Source: Marinilabiliaceae bacterium (GTDB lineage: Bacteria > Bacteroidota > Bacteroidia > Bacteroidales > Marinilabiliaceae). Taken from it: a DNA stretch of 45,850 nt. Position 1 is the stretch's first letter, and every line of letters begins with the position of its first letter. Made by a program: the position numbers and the translations under genes. The stretch covers positions 1 through 45,850 of the forward strand of contig WRMI01000020.1 of NCBI GenBank assembly GCA_009777175.1, given 5' to 3'. Below, one piece after another: positions 25,958 through 37,519 of this stretch. The notes under the pieces were generated by a model. It worked only from the letters and a program-made list of their open reading frames with translations. It was not told where the DNA came from and ran no database searches.

Positions 25958-26028
25958 CATTGAAATTAATGTTTAGTACCATTGTATTAAGAAAATAGAT
26001 AAGGAAAAGTTTTTAAGAAAATATTTGT

Positions 26029-26478
26029 ATGGATGATATATTTGAAATTCCGCAAGGGCGGACAAGAGAAGAAATTTTACAGCGCGAAAAAGTAATTAAA
26101 AATTTTTATGCACGTTGGATTGCGGTAAATCCCGAAAAACGAATATATAACACTAATTTACAGGCATTTATTTATGTCCGTTTCTTATCTATTCAAGAAA
26201 CGTCTGAAAAAGCTGCACGTAGTCATAAATCTACACTCGCAGTTACTTATCTGACTGAAATATTGGAGTTAGCAAAACCCATTATTTTTACGAAACCAAA
26301 AAAAGGAAACAATAAGCAAAGTCGTTTTTCCGATATAGTTATAATGGAATATAACAAAAAAGACTTTGGAAAAATAAAACTAACAGTTGGCATTTTACGC
26401 GGTAGCAAAGAAAAAATACAATATTGTATTACCGCAATAGAAAAAACGACTGTAAAACCCGCAACACGCACGCAATAG
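26029..26478 (+). CDS. Hypothetical protein of a small Bacteroidetes accessory-gene family
   Basis: The 149-residue soluble protein has IPQGRTREEILQREKVIKNFY at the N-terminus, a central RFLSIQETSEKAARSHKSTLAV segment, and V-I-M-E-Y..G-K-I-K-L-T-V-G-I-L-R..K-I-Q-Y-C-I-T-A-I at the C-terminus. I recall similar unannotated proteins in Bacteroides-type genomes on genomic islands, but cannot name a domain or function. It has its own promoter and lies between the type IIG gene and the truncated copy of that gene, so it may be cargo of the same island. Confidence 0.65.
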   Translation: MDDIFEIPQGRTREEILQREKVIKNFYARWIAVNPEKRIYNTNLQAFIYVRFLSIQETSEKAARSHKSTLAVTYLTEILELAKPIIFTKPKKGNNKQSRFSDIVIMEYNKKDFGKIKLTVGILRGSKEKIQYCITAIEKTTVKPATRTQ

Positions 26479-26567
26479 TTATACAATCGATTTTTTTCAG
26501 GCTGCAAAATTACAACTTTTTTTGAAAACCACAAAAGATTATGAAAAATTGTTAAAAATATTAAAAA

Positions 26568-26933
26568 ATGCAAACAAAAGAAGAAGCAATAATAAAAATA
26601 AAATCACTCGTTCAGCGATTTGACGAGCAGAAAGAACTTTATAAAAAAACTGACTACAACGAAACGCAAACAAGACGCGATTTCATCGACCCTTTTTGGA
26701 AAGCGCTTGGCTGGGACGTGGACAATGAAAGCGGATACGCCGAAAGTTATAGAGAAGTTATTCACGAAGATAGAATTAAAATTGGAAAAGAAACTAAATT
26801 CCCCGATTATGCGTTCCGACTTTTGGGTTTAAAAGATTTGTTTTTCTTAGAAGCAATCAAAAACACAAAACCCACCCCTGATTCTCTTATTTATTTGATA
26901 ATCTTTTCAATAAGGGAACAAGGGAGGGGTTGA
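26568..26933 (+). pseudogene. Truncated copy of the type IIG enzyme N-terminus
   Basis: From 26568 to about 26852 the DNA repeats 22967-23251 with only about 8 differences by eye (about 97 % identity), covering the first 95 codons. Identity stops inside the nuclease motif: the intact gene reads L-E-G-K-K, the copy L-E-A-I-K, so the catalytic ExK is broken. The next 26 codons come from an unrelated imperfect palindrome (26868-26933) and end in a stop. The fragment has no methyltransferase part. It is best seen as a relic of duplication or recombination. Confidence 0.9.
26868..26933. repeat. Imperfect palindrome at the end of the truncated copy
   Basis: AACCCACCCCT near the left end is roughly inverse to AGGGAGGGGTT at the right end, and CTCTTATT is roughly inverse to AATAAGGG inside. 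The structure resembles a small hairpin-type insertion and sits exactly at the breakpoint of the duplicated restriction-gene fragment. Confidence 0.55.
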
Positions 26934-26997
26934 TAATTTACTATTTCTACTAAGGGATAAACAAGAAAAAAAACGAATACTTTTTATCCTCCCTACC

Positions 26998-29900
26998 CTA
27001 TTCAATCATTTTTGATCCGCTAACTAATTTATCAAATTCTTCGCGTGAACCGACTACTAACTTATCATATTGGCGTAAACCTGTTCCGGCGGGAATGAGG
27101 TGTCCGCAGATAACGTTTTCTTTTAGTCCTGCTAATTTATCTACTTTGCCTTGAATTGCGGCTTCGTTGAGTACTTTTGTTGTTTCTTGGAACGATGCGG
27201 CAGACATAAAACTTTGTGTTTGTAGTGCAGCGCGCGTTATTCCTTGCAAAACCTGACTTGACGTAGCGGGAACGGCTTCTCTTGTTTGAATTATTTTTAA
27301 GTCTTTACGTTTCAGTTGAGAATTTTCGTCTCGCAAACGTCGTGCTGTAATGATTTGACCTGCTTTGAGGTTTTGTGAATCACCCGGATCAATGATTACC
27401 ATTTTACTCCAAATGTCATCATTTTCTTCCATAAAATCGATTTTGTCGACCACTTGTTTTTCTAAAAAGCGGGTATCGCCCGGATCTTCTATTTCAACCT
27501 TACGCATCATTTGTCGTACAATGATCTCAAAGTGTTTGTCGTTAATTTTCACACCTTGCAACCTGTAAACGTCTTGCACTTCGTTGACAATATATTCTTG
27601 TACAGAAGTTGGACCTTTGATAGCGAGAATATCAGCGGGCGTAATAGCACCGTCAGACATTGGAGTTCCAGCGCGAACGTAGTCGTTTTCTTGTACTAAA
27701 ATCTGTTTTGATAACGGTACAGAATATTTTTTTATGTCGCCACTTTTTGATACGACAACAACTTCGCGGTTTCCACGTTTAATTTTTCCGAATGAAACTT
27801 CACCGTCAATTTCAGAAACGACAGCGGGATTTGATGGATTTCGAGCCTCAAAGAGTTCTGTAATCCGAGGCAAACCACCGGTAATATCACCCGAACGACC
27901 TAAAACACGAGGAATTTTTACAATAATTTCTCCTTGTTTAATAGGTGAGCCGTCAGTTACAGCAATGTGAGCACCAACAGGCATATTATATATTTTAAGA
28001 ATTTCATTGTTCTCGTCTTTGATAAAAATACTTGGGTTTTTAGTTTTATCTCTCGATTCAATGATAATTTTTTCTTTGAAACCTGTTTGTTCGTCTGATT
28101 CTTCTTTAAATGTAATACCGTCAATTATGTTATCAAAAGCAACAATACCTGTTTTTTCACTGATAATTAATGCGTTCCAGGGGTCCCATTCGCAAATAAC
28201 GTCTCCTTTTTTTACAGTTGTACCATTTTTAATCAACAGTTTTGCGCCGTAGGGCAAAGGTTGCGTTGTGAGTGAAATGCCCGTATTAATGTCCACGATG
28301 CGAATTTCGCCGAGACGACCGATAACAACGTCAATTTCTTTTCCTTCTTCATTAATAGATGGTACGGTTCTAAGTTCGTCAATTTCAACAATTCCGTCGT
28401 ATCTTGCTAATACACTACTTTCTAAAGCGATGCTTGATGCAGTACCACCAACGTGGAATGTACGGAGTGTCAACTGAGTACCGGGTTCACCGATGGACTG
28501 TGCTGCTATAACACCCACAGCCTCACCTATTTGCACCATTCTACCTGTTGATAGATTTCTACCATAACATTTTGAACATACTCCTTTTTTGGACTCACAA
28601 GTTAAAACTGACCGTATTTCTACGCGCTCAATGGGTGATCCCTCAATTGCTGTTGCCTTCTCTTCGGTAATTTCATCTCCTGTTTTAACGATAAGATCGC
28701 CAGAAATGGGGTGATAAATATTGTGAACAGAAACACGTCCTAAAATTCTATCATAAAGAGATGCAACAACTTCTTCGTTACTTTTCAGCGCTGTTGTTGT
28801 TAAACCACGCAAAGTACCGCAGTCATCCTCATTGATGATTACGTCTTGAGAAACATCAACGAGACGTCTTGTTAAATATCCTGCGTCAGCGGTTTTAAGA
28901 GCAGTGTCAGCGAGACCTTTTCTTGCACCGTGTGTAGAAATAAAGTACTCTAAAACAGAAAGACCTTCTTTAAAGTTAGCAAGGATAGGATTTTCAACAA
29001 TTTGACCGCTTTCAGTAACAGATTTTTGAGGTTTTGCCATCAATCCCCGCATACCCGACAACTGCCTAATTTGTTCTTTGGAACCTCGCGCACCCGAATC
29101 TAACATCATATAAACTGAATTAAATCCTTGTTGGTCAGCGCTTAACTGTTTCATCAAAGTAGATGTAAGTCGTGCATTTATGTGCGTCCAAGTATCAATT
29201 ACAGCGTTGTAACGTTCATTATTAGTGATAAATCCCATATTATAATTGTTCATTACCTCTTCAACTTCTGCGTATCCTTCGTTGACAATTGATTCTTTTT
29301 CTTCGGGAATGATAACGTCTTCTAATTTAAAAGATAATCCACCTTCGAAAGCCATTTTGTAACCTAAATCTTTGATATTATCTAAGAATGCGGCAGTATC
29401 GGGTGTTCCACACTTTTTCTGAACTTGTCCGATAATGTCTCTTAAAGATTTTTTTGTGAGCAGTTCGTTAATATAACCCATTTTAGGTGGCACAACTTCA
29501 TTAAAAAGTATACGTCCTACTGTTGTTTCAATTTTTTTGGCGTGCGGTTTTCCTTTTGCGTCATATTGCACATGCTTAAGGTGTACCATTGCATGAAGCG
29601 CAACTTTCTTTTCGTTATATGCAATTTTTGCTTCTTCGGAGGAATAAAAATATTTTCCTTCGCCCATTGCCCCGGGACGATGCTTTGTCATATAATAAAG
29701 ACCTAAAACCATATCTTGTGATGGTACAGTAATTGGTGCACCGTTTGCCGGGTTTAAGATATTTTGTGAACCGAGCATCAACATTTGTGCTTCAAGTATT
29801 GCGGCATTTGACAAAGGCAAGTGAACAGCCATTTGGTCGCCGTCAAAGTCAGCGTTAAATGCAGAACAACTAAGCGGGTGCAACTGAATTGCTTTTCCTT

Positions 29901-31275
29901 CGATAAGTTTTGGCTGGAACGCCTGAATTCCTAAACGGTGCAATGTTGGCGCACGATTTAACAATACGGGGTGCCCTTTTAACGCATTTTCGAGAATATC
30001 CCAAACAATAGGGTCTTTTCTATCAACGATTTTTTTTGCCGATTTAACGGTTTTAACTACTCCTCGTTCTATCAATTTACGGATTACAAACGGTTTGTAG
30101 AGTTCGGCGCACATATCTTTTGGCAGACCGCACTCGTGCATTCCTAATTCGGGTCCGATAACAATTACAGAACGTGCAGAATAGTCAACGCGTTTTCCGA
30201 GCAAATTTTGCCTAAAACGTCCTTGTTTACCTTTCAAACTATCGCTTAATGATTTTAGCGGACGGTTGGCATCTGTTTTTACTGCATTTGCCTTCCGAGA
30301 GTTATCAAACAGAGAATCAACCGATTCCTGTAACATCCGCTTTTCATTACGAAGGATTACTTCCGGCGCTTTTATTTCAATTAATCGTTTGAGACGGTTA
30401 TTCCTAATAATCACTCTTCGATAGAGGTCATTAAGGTCAGATGTTGCAAAACGTCCACCATCTAACGGTACTAACGGTCTTAATTCAGGAGGAATAACAG
30501 GTAATTCTTTAAGAATCATCCATTCGGGCTTGTTTACACCTTTGGATTCTTTATTTGATTCCCTAAATGATTCAACAACTTGTAGCCTTTTTAATGCTTC
30601 TGCTTTTCTTTGTTGAGATGTTTCTGTACCCGCTTTGTGCCTTAAATCATAAGACAAGTCGTCTAAATTAAGTCTCGTAAGAATCATCAAAATTGCTTCT
30701 GCACCCATTTTTGCAATAAACTTATTTGGGTCGTCATCTTCCAAATTTTGATTGTTTTTTGGAAGCGAATCTACGATATCTAAATATTCTTCTTCATTTA
30801 ATAAATCTAATGCGTTAACACCGTCAGCTTTCTTAATACCGGGACTAACAACTACATATCTTTCATAATATATAACTGCGTCTAATTTTTTTGAGGGTAT
30901 TCCGAGCAGATAACCAATTTTATTGGGCAATGATTTGAAATACCATATATGAGCAACGGGGACAATTAAAGAGATGTGTCCCATACGTTCGCGTCTAACT
31001 TTTTTTTCGGTAACTTCTACTCCGCAACGGTCGCAGACGATACCTCTATATCTAATTCTCTTATACTTACCGCAATGGCACTCATAATCTTTGACGGGAC
31101 CGAATATTCTTTCGCAAAAAAGACCGTCTCGTTCGGGTTTATACGTGCGGTAATTAATGGTTTCGGGTTTAAGTACTTCACCGCTTGAGCCATCTTTCAC
31201 TTTGTCGGGTGATGCAAGCCCAATAGTTATTTGACTAAACCCAGTTTTTGTTTTTTGTTCTTTCTTGAATACCAT
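26998..31275 (-). CDS. rpoC: DNA-directed RNA polymerase beta' subunit
   Basis: This is the largest catalytic subunit of RNA polymerase, 1425 residues. The N-terminal zinc finger is C66-H-C..C-D-R-C near residues 66-85. The catalytic Mg-binding motif [10 protein letters not shown] lies near residue 475. The second zinc site is [16 protein letters not shown], near 890-905. The Bacteroidetes-type C-terminal extension is intact to the stop at 26998. It starts 20 bp after the rpoB stop codon. Downstream, instead of the usual rpsL-rpsG-fusA genes, lies the truncated restriction-gene copy in convergent orientation. Confidence 0.99.
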   Translation of the reverse strand: MVFKKEQKTKTGFSQITIGLASPDKVKDGSSGEVLKPETINYRTYKPERDGLFCERIFGPVKDYECHCGKYKRIRYRGIVCDRCGVEVTEKKVRRERMGHISLIVPVAHIWYFKSLPNKIGYLLGIPSKKLDAVIYYERYVVVSPGIKKADGVNALDLLNEEEYLDIVDSLPKNNQNLEDDDPNKFIAKMGAEAILMILTRLNLDDLSYDLRHKAGTETSQQRKAEALKRLQVVESFRESNKESKGVNKPEWMILKELPVIPPELRPLVPLDGGRFATSDLNDLYRRVIIRNNRLKRLIEIKAPEVILRNEKRMLQESVDSLFDNSRKANAVKTDANRPLKSLSDSLKGKQGRFRQNLLGKRVDYSARSVIVIGPELGMHECGLPKDMCAELYKPFVIRKLIERGVVKTVKSAKKIVDRKDPIVWDILENALKGHPVLLNRAPTLHRLGIQAFQPKLIEGKAIQLHPLSCSAFNADFDGDQMAVHLPLSNAAILEAQMLMLGSQNILNPANGAPITVPSQDMVLGLYYMTKHRPGAMGEGKYFYSSEEAKIAYNEKKVALHAMVHLKHVQYDAKGKPHAKKIETTVGRILFNEVVPPKMGYINELLTKKSLRDIIGQVQKKCGTPDTAAFLDNIKDLGYKMAFEGGLSFKLEDVIIPEEKESIVNEGYAEVEEVMNNYNMGFITNNERYNAVIDTWTHINARLTSTLMKQLSADQQGFNSVYMMLDSGARGSKEQIRQLSGMRGLMAKPQKSVTESGQIVENPILANFKEGLSVLEYFISTHGARKGLADTALKTADAGYLTRRLVDVSQDVIINEDDCGTLRGLTTTALKSNEEVVASLYDRILGRVSVHNIYHPISGDLIVKTGDEITEEKATAIEGSPIERVEIRSVLTCESKKGVCSKCYGRNLSTGRMVQIGEAVGVIAAQSIGEPGTQLTLRTFHVGGTASSIALESSVLARYDGIVEIDELRTVPSINEEGKEIDVVIGRLGEIRIVDINTGISLTTQPLPYGAKLLIKNGTTVKKGDVICEWDPWNALIISEKTGIVAFDNIIDGITFKEESDEQTGFKEKIIIESRDKTKNPSIFIKDENNEILKIYNMPVGAHIAVTDGSPIKQGEIIVKIPRVLGRSGDITGGLPRITELFEARNPSNPAVVSEIDGEVSFGKIKRGNREVVVVSKSGDIKKYSVPLSKQILVQENDYVRAGTPMSDGAITPADILAIKGPTSVQEYIVNEVQDVYRLQGVKINDKHFEIIVRQMMRKVEIEDPGDTRFLEKQVVDKIDFMEENDDIWSKMVIIDPGDSQNLKAGQIITARRLRDENSQLKRKDLKIIQTREAVPATSSQVLQGITRAALQTQSFMSAASFQETTKVLNEAAIQGKVDKLAGLKENVICGHLIPAGTGLRQYDKLVVGSREEFDKLVSGSKMIE

Positions 31276-31295
31276 ATTATTAATGAAATTATTAA

Positions 31296-34200
31296 TTAAT
31301 CAAGATTCACACTTAATCCGAGACCTCTCATTTCGTGTAGTAACACGTTGAGTGATTCGGGTATTCCAGGAACGGGTAGCGGGTCGCCTTTTACGATTGC
31401 TTCATACGCTTTTGCGCGTCCAACTACGTCATCTGATTTAACAGTAAGTATTTCTTGGAGTATATGCGATGCGCCGAATGCTTCCAATGCCCATACTTCC
31501 ATTTCACCGAACCTCTGACCTCCGAACTGTGCTTTTCCGCCGAGAGGTTGTTGTGTTATCAGTGAATATGGTCCTATTGAGCGTGAGTGCATCTTATCTT
31601 CAATCATGTGTCCAAGTTTCATCATATAAATTACTCCGACAGTTGCGGGCTGGTGGAACGGTTCGCCAGTGCCACCATCATAAAGGACAGTTTTTCCTAA
31701 TTTGGGTATTCCTGCCAATTTAGTAAATTTATCGATGTCTGCTTCGGTTGCGCCGTCAAAAATCGGAGTAGTAAATTTCAATCCGAGTTCGTGTCCTGCC
31801 CAGCCTAAAACGGTTTCGTAAATCTGCCCTAAATTCATACGTGATGGCACTCCTAACGGATTTAAAACGATGTCCACAGGTGTTCCGTCTTCTAAGAAAG
31901 GCATATCTTCTTGACGTACAATTCGTGAGACAATTCCTTTGTTTCCGTGGCGTCCTGCCATTTTGTCACCAACTGTTATTTTGCGTTTTTTTGCTACATA
32001 AACTTTTGCTAATTGAACGATGCCTGTTGGTAGTTCGTCGCCGAGTGTAAGGTTATATTTTTGACGTTTTTCTTTTGCCTCATACTCTTTGTATCGCGCT
32101 CTGTAATTGTAGATTACACGTTGGATAAGTTCGTTTTTATCTTTATATGTAGTCCATCTGTTCGGATTAACATTCAGATAATCAATATCTTGAAGCATTT
32201 TTTGAGTAAATTTTGTTCCTTTTGAAACAAGGTCAACTCCCAAATAATCTTTAACGCCTTGACTTGTTTTTCCACTTACTAATGAATTCAATTTGTCAAC
32301 CAATATATCGGTAAGTTTGTTCACCTCTTCTTTAAATTCATCTTCAATTTTATCCAAGTATGGCTTATCAGATGTGCGGGTTTTTCTATCTTTAATTACT
32401 CGCGAGAATAGTTTTTTGTCAATAATCACTCCTTGTAAAGATGGTGTCGCTTTAAGAGATGCGTCTTTCACGTCTCCTGCTTTTTCGCCGAATATTGCAC
32501 GTAACAATTTTTCTTCGGGTGTTGGGTCGCTTTCTCCTTTTGGTGTTATTTTACCGATAAGAATATCTCCGGGTTTAACTATTGCTCCAATCCTTATTAA
32601 TCCGTTTTCATCTAAATCGCGGGTTGCTTCTTCGCTTACGTTGGGAATATCAGATGTTAATTCTTCTAAACCTCGCTTAGTGTCACGAACTTCTAATGCG
32701 TACTCGTCAATATGAATTGACGTAAAAATGTCGTCGCGTACTAATTTTTCGTTGAGAACAATTGCATCTTCAAAATTATAACCTTTCCATGGCATAAAAG
32801 CAACTTTAAGGTTACGACCGAGCGCTAATTCACCTTTTTCGGAGGCAAAACCTTCAGTCATAATTTGACCCTTTGTTACTTTATCGCCAACTTGTACAAT
32901 AGGTCTTAGATTGATACAAGTATTTTGGTTAGTTTTAAAGAACTTTATTAGTTTATATTGTCTGACATCCGGGTCGAAACTGATAAATTCTTCATCTTTT
33001 GAGAGGTCGTATTTCACAACAATTTCGTTTGCGTCAACATATTCCACAACACCGGTACCTTCGGCAACAATGTGTGTACGAGAGTCGTGAGTCAAAATTC
33101 CTTCTAAACCTGTACCCACAATGGGCGATTCGGGTTTCATAATTGGAACTGCTTGTCTCATCATATTAGAGCCCATAAGTGCGCGGTTAGCATCGTCATG
33201 TTCTAAGAAAGGAATAAGCGATGCAGCAACAGATGCAATTTGATTCGGCGCAACGTCCATAAGGTCAATTTTTTCGGGCGGAACAACGGGATAGTCGGCT
33301 TCCAAACGTGCCTTTATGCGTGTATCCTTAAAATAACCGTTTTTGTCCAAAGGTGCATTAGCCTGCGCAACAGTAAGGTTTTCCTCCTCCTCGGCAGTAA
33401 AATAGATAACGCCTTCGTCGGTCAAATCAACTTGTTCTTCAACAACTTTTCGGTATGGAGTTTCAATAAAACCGAGTTCGTTAATTTTTGCAAATACACA
33501 AAGAGACGAAATCAGCCCGATATTAGGTCCTTCGGGCGTTTCAATCGGACAAAGACGACCATAGTGCGTATAATGTACGTCTCGTACTTCAAAACCTGCT
33601 CGCTCACGTGATAAACCACCCGGTCCTAATGCGGACATACGCCTTTTATGGGTAATTTCTGCAAGTGGATTTGTTTGATCCATAAATTGCGACAATGCAT
33701 TCGTACCAAAAAAACTATTTATAACGGAAGACATTGTCTTACTGTTAATTAGTTCTGTCGGTGTAAAAACTTCATTATCTCTAACGTTCATTCTTTCGCG
33801 AATAGTCCTTGACATACGCGCAAGACCAATTCCAAATTGATTACCTAACTGTTCGCCAACAGTCCTAACCCTTCTGTTACTAAGATGGTCGATGTCATCA
33901 ACGTCAGTTTTCGAGTTTATAAGTTCAATCAAATGCTTGATAATAGCAATAATATCTACTTTTGTCAAAACCCTGTAATCTTGGTCATAAACGAGATTAA
34001 GTTTTTTGTTAATACGATATCTGCCTACGTTTCCGAGGTCGTATCTTTTTTCAGAAAAGAAAAGTTTGTCAATAACGTCTCTTGCCGTAGTTTCGTCGGG
34101 TGGTTCTGCGCTTCTTAACAAACGATAAATATGCGCAACTGCTTCTTTTTCAGAGTTTGACGGGTCTTTTTGGAGTGTGTTATAAATTATTGCATAATCG

Positions 34201-35105
34201 GTTTGATTAAGTTGCTCTTTGTGCAACAAAATAGATTTTGCACCTGCTTCTAAAATATCGTCTAAGTTGTCATCTGTGAGAAGAGTTTCTCGTTCGATAA
34301 TAACTTCGTTTCTTTCGATTGAAACCACTTCGCCAGTATCTTCGTCAACGAAATCTTCTATCCACGTTTTAAGTACTCTTGCAGCAAGTCTACGTCCTAC
34401 ATATTTTTTCAAGGTAACTTTAGAAACTTTGACTTCGTCTGCGAGTTCGAAAATTTCGAGTATATCTTTGTCGCTTTCGAAACCAATTGCTCGGAGCAAG
34501 GTAGTAACGGGAAGTTTTTTCTTTCTGTCAATATAGGCGTACATTACGTTGTTGATATCAGTAGCAAATTCTATCCATGAACCTTTTAGGGGGATAATTC
34601 TTGCGGAATATAATTTTGTACCGTTTGCGTGTATACTTTGCCCAAAAAATACTCCGGGCGACCTATGCAACTGCGATACAATAACCCTTTCAGCACCATT
34701 AATAATAAAGCTACCTCTGTTAGTCATATATGGTACAGCACCAAGGTATACTTCTTGTACGACTGTGTCGAAATCTTCGTGTTCGGGGTCTGTACAAAAA
34801 AGTTTCAGTTTGGCTTTAAGCGGTACGCTATATGACAATCCTCTTTCGATACATTCTTGCATAGTGTACCTCGGAGGGTCGACACTGAAATCCACAAATT
34901 CTAAAACGAAATTGTTTCTTGTGTCTGTAATAGGAAAGTTTTCACTGAATACTTGAAATAAACCTTCCTGTTTCCGCTCTTCGGGTGTTGAACCTAATTG
35001 AAAAAATTCGCGGAATGATTTAACTTGAACCTCAAGGAAATCAGGGTATTTAAACTGATTTTTGATGGTTCCAAAACTTATTCTTTCGGAGCTATTTGGA
35101 GTCAT
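31296..35105 (-). CDS. rpoB: DNA-directed RNA polymerase beta subunit
   Basis: This is the second catalytic subunit of RNA polymerase, 1269 residues. The rifampicin region reads [10 protein letters not shown] then [11 protein letters not shown]; the positions equal to E. coli D516, H526 and S531 keep the sensitive-type residues. [12 protein letters not shown] and the C-terminal [21 protein letters not shown] are intact. It is part of the rplKAJL-rpoBC operon and begins 189 bp downstream of rplL. Confidence 0.99.
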   Translation of the reverse strand: MTPNSSERISFGTIKNQFKYPDFLEVQVKSFREFFQLGSTPEERKQEGLFQVFSENFPITDTRNNFVLEFVDFSVDPPRYTMQECIERGLSYSVPLKAKLKLFCTDPEHEDFDTVVQEVYLGAVPYMTNRGSFIINGAERVIVSQLHRSPGVFFGQSIHANGTKLYSARIIPLKGSWIEFATDINNVMYAYIDRKKKLPVTTLLRAIGFESDKDILEIFELADEVKVSKVTLKKYVGRRLAARVLKTWIEDFVDEDTGEVVSIERNEVIIERETLLTDDNLDDILEAGAKSILLHKEQLNQTDYAIIYNTLQKDPSNSEKEAVAHIYRLLRSAEPPDETTARDVIDKLFFSEKRYDLGNVGRYRINKKLNLVYDQDYRVLTKVDIIAIIKHLIELINSKTDVDDIDHLSNRRVRTVGEQLGNQFGIGLARMSRTIRERMNVRDNEVFTPTELINSKTMSSVINSFFGTNALSQFMDQTNPLAEITHKRRMSALGPGGLSRERAGFEVRDVHYTHYGRLCPIETPEGPNIGLISSLCVFAKINELGFIETPYRKVVEEQVDLTDEGVIYFTAEEEENLTVAQANAPLDKNGYFKDTRIKARLEADYPVVPPEKIDLMDVAPNQIASVAASLIPFLEHDDANRALMGSNMMRQAVPIMKPESPIVGTGLEGILTHDSRTHIVAEGTGVVEYVDANEIVVKYDLSKDEEFISFDPDVRQYKLIKFFKTNQNTCINLRPIVQVGDKVTKGQIMTEGFASEKGELALGRNLKVAFMPWKGYNFEDAIVLNEKLVRDDIFTSIHIDEYALEVRDTKRGLEELTSDIPNVSEEATRDLDENGLIRIGAIVKPGDILIGKITPKGESDPTPEEKLLRAIFGEKAGDVKDASLKATPSLQGVIIDKKLFSRVIKDRKTRTSDKPYLDKIEDEFKEEVNKLTDILVDKLNSLVSGKTSQGVKDYLGVDLVSKGTKFTQKMLQDIDYLNVNPNRWTTYKDKNELIQRVIYNYRARYKEYEAKEKRQKYNLTLGDELPTGIVQLAKVYVAKKRKITVGDKMAGRHGNKGIVSRIVRQEDMPFLEDGTPVDIVLNPLGVPSRMNLGQIYETVLGWAGHELGLKFTTPIFDGATEADIDKFTKLAGIPKLGKTVLYDGGTGEPFHQPATVGVIYMMKLGHMIEDKMHSRSIGPYSLITQQPLGGKAQFGGQRFGEMEVWALEAFGASHILQEILTVKSDDVVGRAKAYEAIVKGDPLPVPGIPESLNVLLHEMRGLGLSVNLD

Positions 35106-35138
35106 TTATTTAAAAATATTAATTGAACTTATATGATT

Positions 35139-35163
35139 TTCAGTTATTAGTTTTCAGTTTTCA
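35139..35163. repeat. Heptamer repeat fragment (TTCAGTT family)
   Basis: Upstream of rpoB, TTTTCAGTTATTAG is followed by TTTTCAGTTTTCAG. These units belong to the 7-bp family seen at 186-287 and 22592-22610. Confidence 0.6.
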
Positions 35164-35239
35164 GAATTTTTCACACTAATAATCAAACTAATCTATCGAG
35201 CTTAATTGAAAATAGTAAAAATACTTTACTAAAAAACTA

Positions 35240-35277
35240 TAAAAACAAGAATCCCATTTGATAGATATAAGGATTCT
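35240..35277 (-). terminator. Probable attenuator in the rplL-rpoB gap
   Basis: On the minus strand AGAATCC (35277-35271) pairs with GGATTCT (35254-35248) across a 16-nt loop and is followed by TGTTTTTATAG. It lies 17 bp after the rplL stop codon and 142 bp before rpoB. A partial terminator at this place is known in E. coli, where it lowers rpoBC expression relative to the ribosomal protein genes. Confidence 0.6.
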
Positions 35278-35294
35278 ATATCCGTACCAATATT

Positions 35295-35672
35295 TTACTT
35301 AAGTTCAACTTCTGCTCCTGCTTCTTCTAGTTGAGATTTAAGGGATTCCGCTTCTTCTTTCGTAATTTTTTCTTTAATAGCCGTTGGAGCTTTGTCCACT
35401 AATTCTTTAGCTTCTTTAAGTCCCATACCTGTCATCTCTTTTACAAGTTTAACGATGGCTAATTTAGAACCACCTGGATGTTTCATAATGACGTCAAATT
35501 CAGTTTGCACTGCATCTTCGGCTTCGCCTGCGCCTGTTGACGCTGCTGCTACTGCAACTGCCGCTGCTGCTGGCTCTATGCCGTAAACTTCTTTAAGAAC
35601 TCCAGCAAGTTCATTTACTTCTTTTACAGTTAAATTTACTAACTCTTCTGCAAGTTTTTTTATATCTGCCAT
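35295..35672 (-). CDS. rplL: Large ribosomal subunit protein bL12 (L7/L12)
   Basis: This 125-residue stalk protein recruits translational GTPases. It has the N-terminal dimerisation helices, an Ala-rich hinge ([13 protein letters not shown]), and the C-terminal domain with [27 protein letters not shown]. It lies 33 bp after rplJ. Confidence 0.98.
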   Translation of the reverse strand: MADIKKLAEELVNLTVKEVNELAGVLKEVYGIEPAAAAVAVAAASTGAGEAEDAVQTEFDVIMKHPGGSKLAIVKLVKEMTGMGLKEAKELVDKAPTAIKEKITKEEAESLKSQLEEAGAEVELK

Positions 35673-35705
35673 TTTGTGATTGTTATAATTTTTGTTAATA
35701 CTATT

Positions 35706-36224
35706 TTACTCTTTTTCGCCTAATGTTTTTAATATTCCGTGGATTGTATTTCCGCCTGATTGTAGGGCACCTAATACGTTCCTGATTGGTGATTGAAGTA
35801 AGGCGATAAGGTCTCCAATCAACTCTTCTTTCGACTTAATGGTCGCTAATGCTTCTAATTGGCTTTCACCAATGTAAACAGATTCTTCCACGTACGCACC
35901 TTTAAATACAGGTAATGATGCTTTTTTGCGGAAATCTTTTATCAGTTTTGCGGGCAGGCTGTTGGTATTCGTAAATAGAATCGCCGACGTGCCTTTTAAT
36001 GCCTCTTCTAAACCTTCAATTTTCTTACCACTTTGTTCTATCGCTTTCTGAAATAGTGTGTTCTTAACGACCACCATTTTCACGCCGCTTTTAAAACAAA
36101 GACGTCTTAAATTGTTTGTTGCACCGGCTTTCAATCCTGTGGTATCAGTAACATAAAAGTGACCGAACTCAGATATTTTAGCTGCTATTTCATTGATTAT
36201 TTCTGTTTTATCTATCTTTCTCAT
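35706..36224 (-). CDS. rplJ: Large ribosomal subunit protein uL10
   Basis: This 172-residue base of the ribosomal stalk binds bL12 dimers through its C-terminal helix and 23S rRNA through its N-terminal domain. The N-terminus (KTEIINEIAAKISEF) and the NLRRLCFKSGVKMVVVKNTLFQKAI segment are typical. It lies 35 bp downstream of rplA; the gap is too short to show an obvious L10 leader structure. Confidence 0.98.
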   Translation of the reverse strand: MRKIDKTEIINEIAAKISEFGHFYVTDTTGLKAGATNNLRRLCFKSGVKMVVVKNTLFQKAIEQSGKKIEGLEEALKGTSAILFTNTNSLPAKLIKDFRKKASLPVFKGAYVEESVYIGESQLEALATIKSKEELIGDLIALLQSPIRNVLGALQSGGNTIHGILKTLGEKE

Positions 36225-36259
36225 TATTTCTGTAACTCTTTAAATGTTAATACTTTAAA

Positions 36260-36949
36260 TTAAATAGATTTAACATCGACCTGAATTCCGGGACTCATGG
36301 TACTGGAAACGTAGATCTTTTTCAAATAAACACCCTTCGCTGCCGTGGGTTTCACTTTATGAAGAACGGCAATAAATTCACGGATGTTTTCAACAGTTTT
36401 TTCGGGTGCAAACGACACTTTTCCTACGGAAGAGTGTACAATTCCATACTTATCAACTTTAAAATCGATTTTACCTGCTTTTACTTCTTGGACAGTTTTT
36501 CCGACATCCATTGTAACTGTACCACTTTTGGGGTTTGGCATTAATCCTCGTGGTCCGAGAATTTTTCCGAGAGCACCAACTTTTCCCATAACGCTTGGCA
36601 TTGTGATAATTACATCAACGTCTGTCCAACCATCTTTGATTTTCGCAATGTAGTCGTCAAGTCCAACGTGTTCGGCGCCAGCATTTTTTGCTTCTTCTTC
36701 TTTATCAGGAGTACAAAGCACTAAAACTCTGACCAATTTACCTGTTCCGTGTGGCAACGTAACTACTCCGCGTACCATTTGTGTTGACTTTCGTGGATCA
36801 ACTCCCAATCGAACATCTATATCCACCGATGCATCAAATTTAACAGTTGTAATCTCTTTGAGAAGATTGATGGCATCTGTTATCGGATATACTTTCGTTT
36901 TATCGATTTTTGATAGCGCTAACTTTTTATTTTTTGTTAGTTTTGTCAT
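36260..36949 (-). CDS. rplA: Large ribosomal subunit protein uL1
   Basis: The 229-residue protein forms the L1 stalk that guides deacylated tRNA from the E site. It has the signature [15 protein letters not shown] and the end segment ...[17 protein letters not shown]. In other bacteria L1 represses its own operon by binding the leader mRNA; no such site could be identified here by eye. Confidence 0.98.
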   Translation of the reverse strand: MTKLTKNKKLALSKIDKTKVYPITDAINLLKEITTVKFDASVDIDVRLGVDPRKSTQMVRGVVTLPHGTGKLVRVLVLCTPDKEEEAKNAGAEHVGLDDYIAKIKDGWTDVDVIITMPSVMGKVGALGKILGPRGLMPNPKSGTVTMDVGKTVQEVKAGKIDFKVDKYGIVHSSVGKVSFAPEKTVENIREFIAVLHKVKPTAAKGVYLKKIYVSSTMSPGIQVDVKSI

Positions 36950-36962
36950 TTTGCAAACAATT

Positions 36963-37406
36963 TTAATTATTATCGGGGAACTGACCTTCTACGGTCACTC
37001 CTATACTTCTGGCTGTTCCGGCAATCATTCTCATTGCAGGTGCTACTGTAAAACAGTTCATATCTGCCATTTTATCTTCCGCAATAGTTTTAATTTGGTC
37101 CCACGAAACGTTTCCAACTTTTTTCCGATTTGGCTCTGGTGACCCCTTCGGAACTTTTGCGGCGTCCATAAGTTGCACTGCTGCGGGTGGTGTTTTTATT
37201 ACAAATTCAAATGATTTGTCTCTGTAAACAGTAATGACAACGGGTAAAACTTTTCCAATTTTTTCCTGCGTCCGTGCATTAAACTGCTTACAAAATTCCA
37301 TAATGTTCACTCCTTTGGAACCTAATGCTGGTCCCACTGGGGGTGATGGATTTGCCGCACCGCCTTTTATCTGAAGTTTGATAAATGTTTCTACTTCTTT
37401 AGCCAT
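36963..37406 (-). CDS. rplK: Large ribosomal subunit protein uL11
   Basis: This 147-residue protein of the GTPase-associated centre has the Pro-rich N-terminal loop [25 protein letters not shown] and the C-terminal rRNA-binding domain. It precedes rplA by 13 bp and follows nusG after a 113-bp gap. Confidence 0.98.
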   Translation of the reverse strand: MAKEVETFIKLQIKGGAANPSPPVGPALGSKGVNIMEFCKQFNARTQEKIGKVLPVVITVYRDKSFEFVIKTPPAAVQLMDAAKVPKGSPEPNRKKVGNVSWDQIKTIAEDKMADMNCFTVAPAMRMIAGTARSIGVTVEGQFPDNN

Positions 37407-37519
37407 TGTAGCAATTAGTGTATTTAATATTTATTTATAAAGGTTTTCAAAAAATTTTTTCCATTTGCAGAGATAAACGTTTTTGTTTACCATAAGGAAG
37501 CGCTACTGCTAAATGTTGC

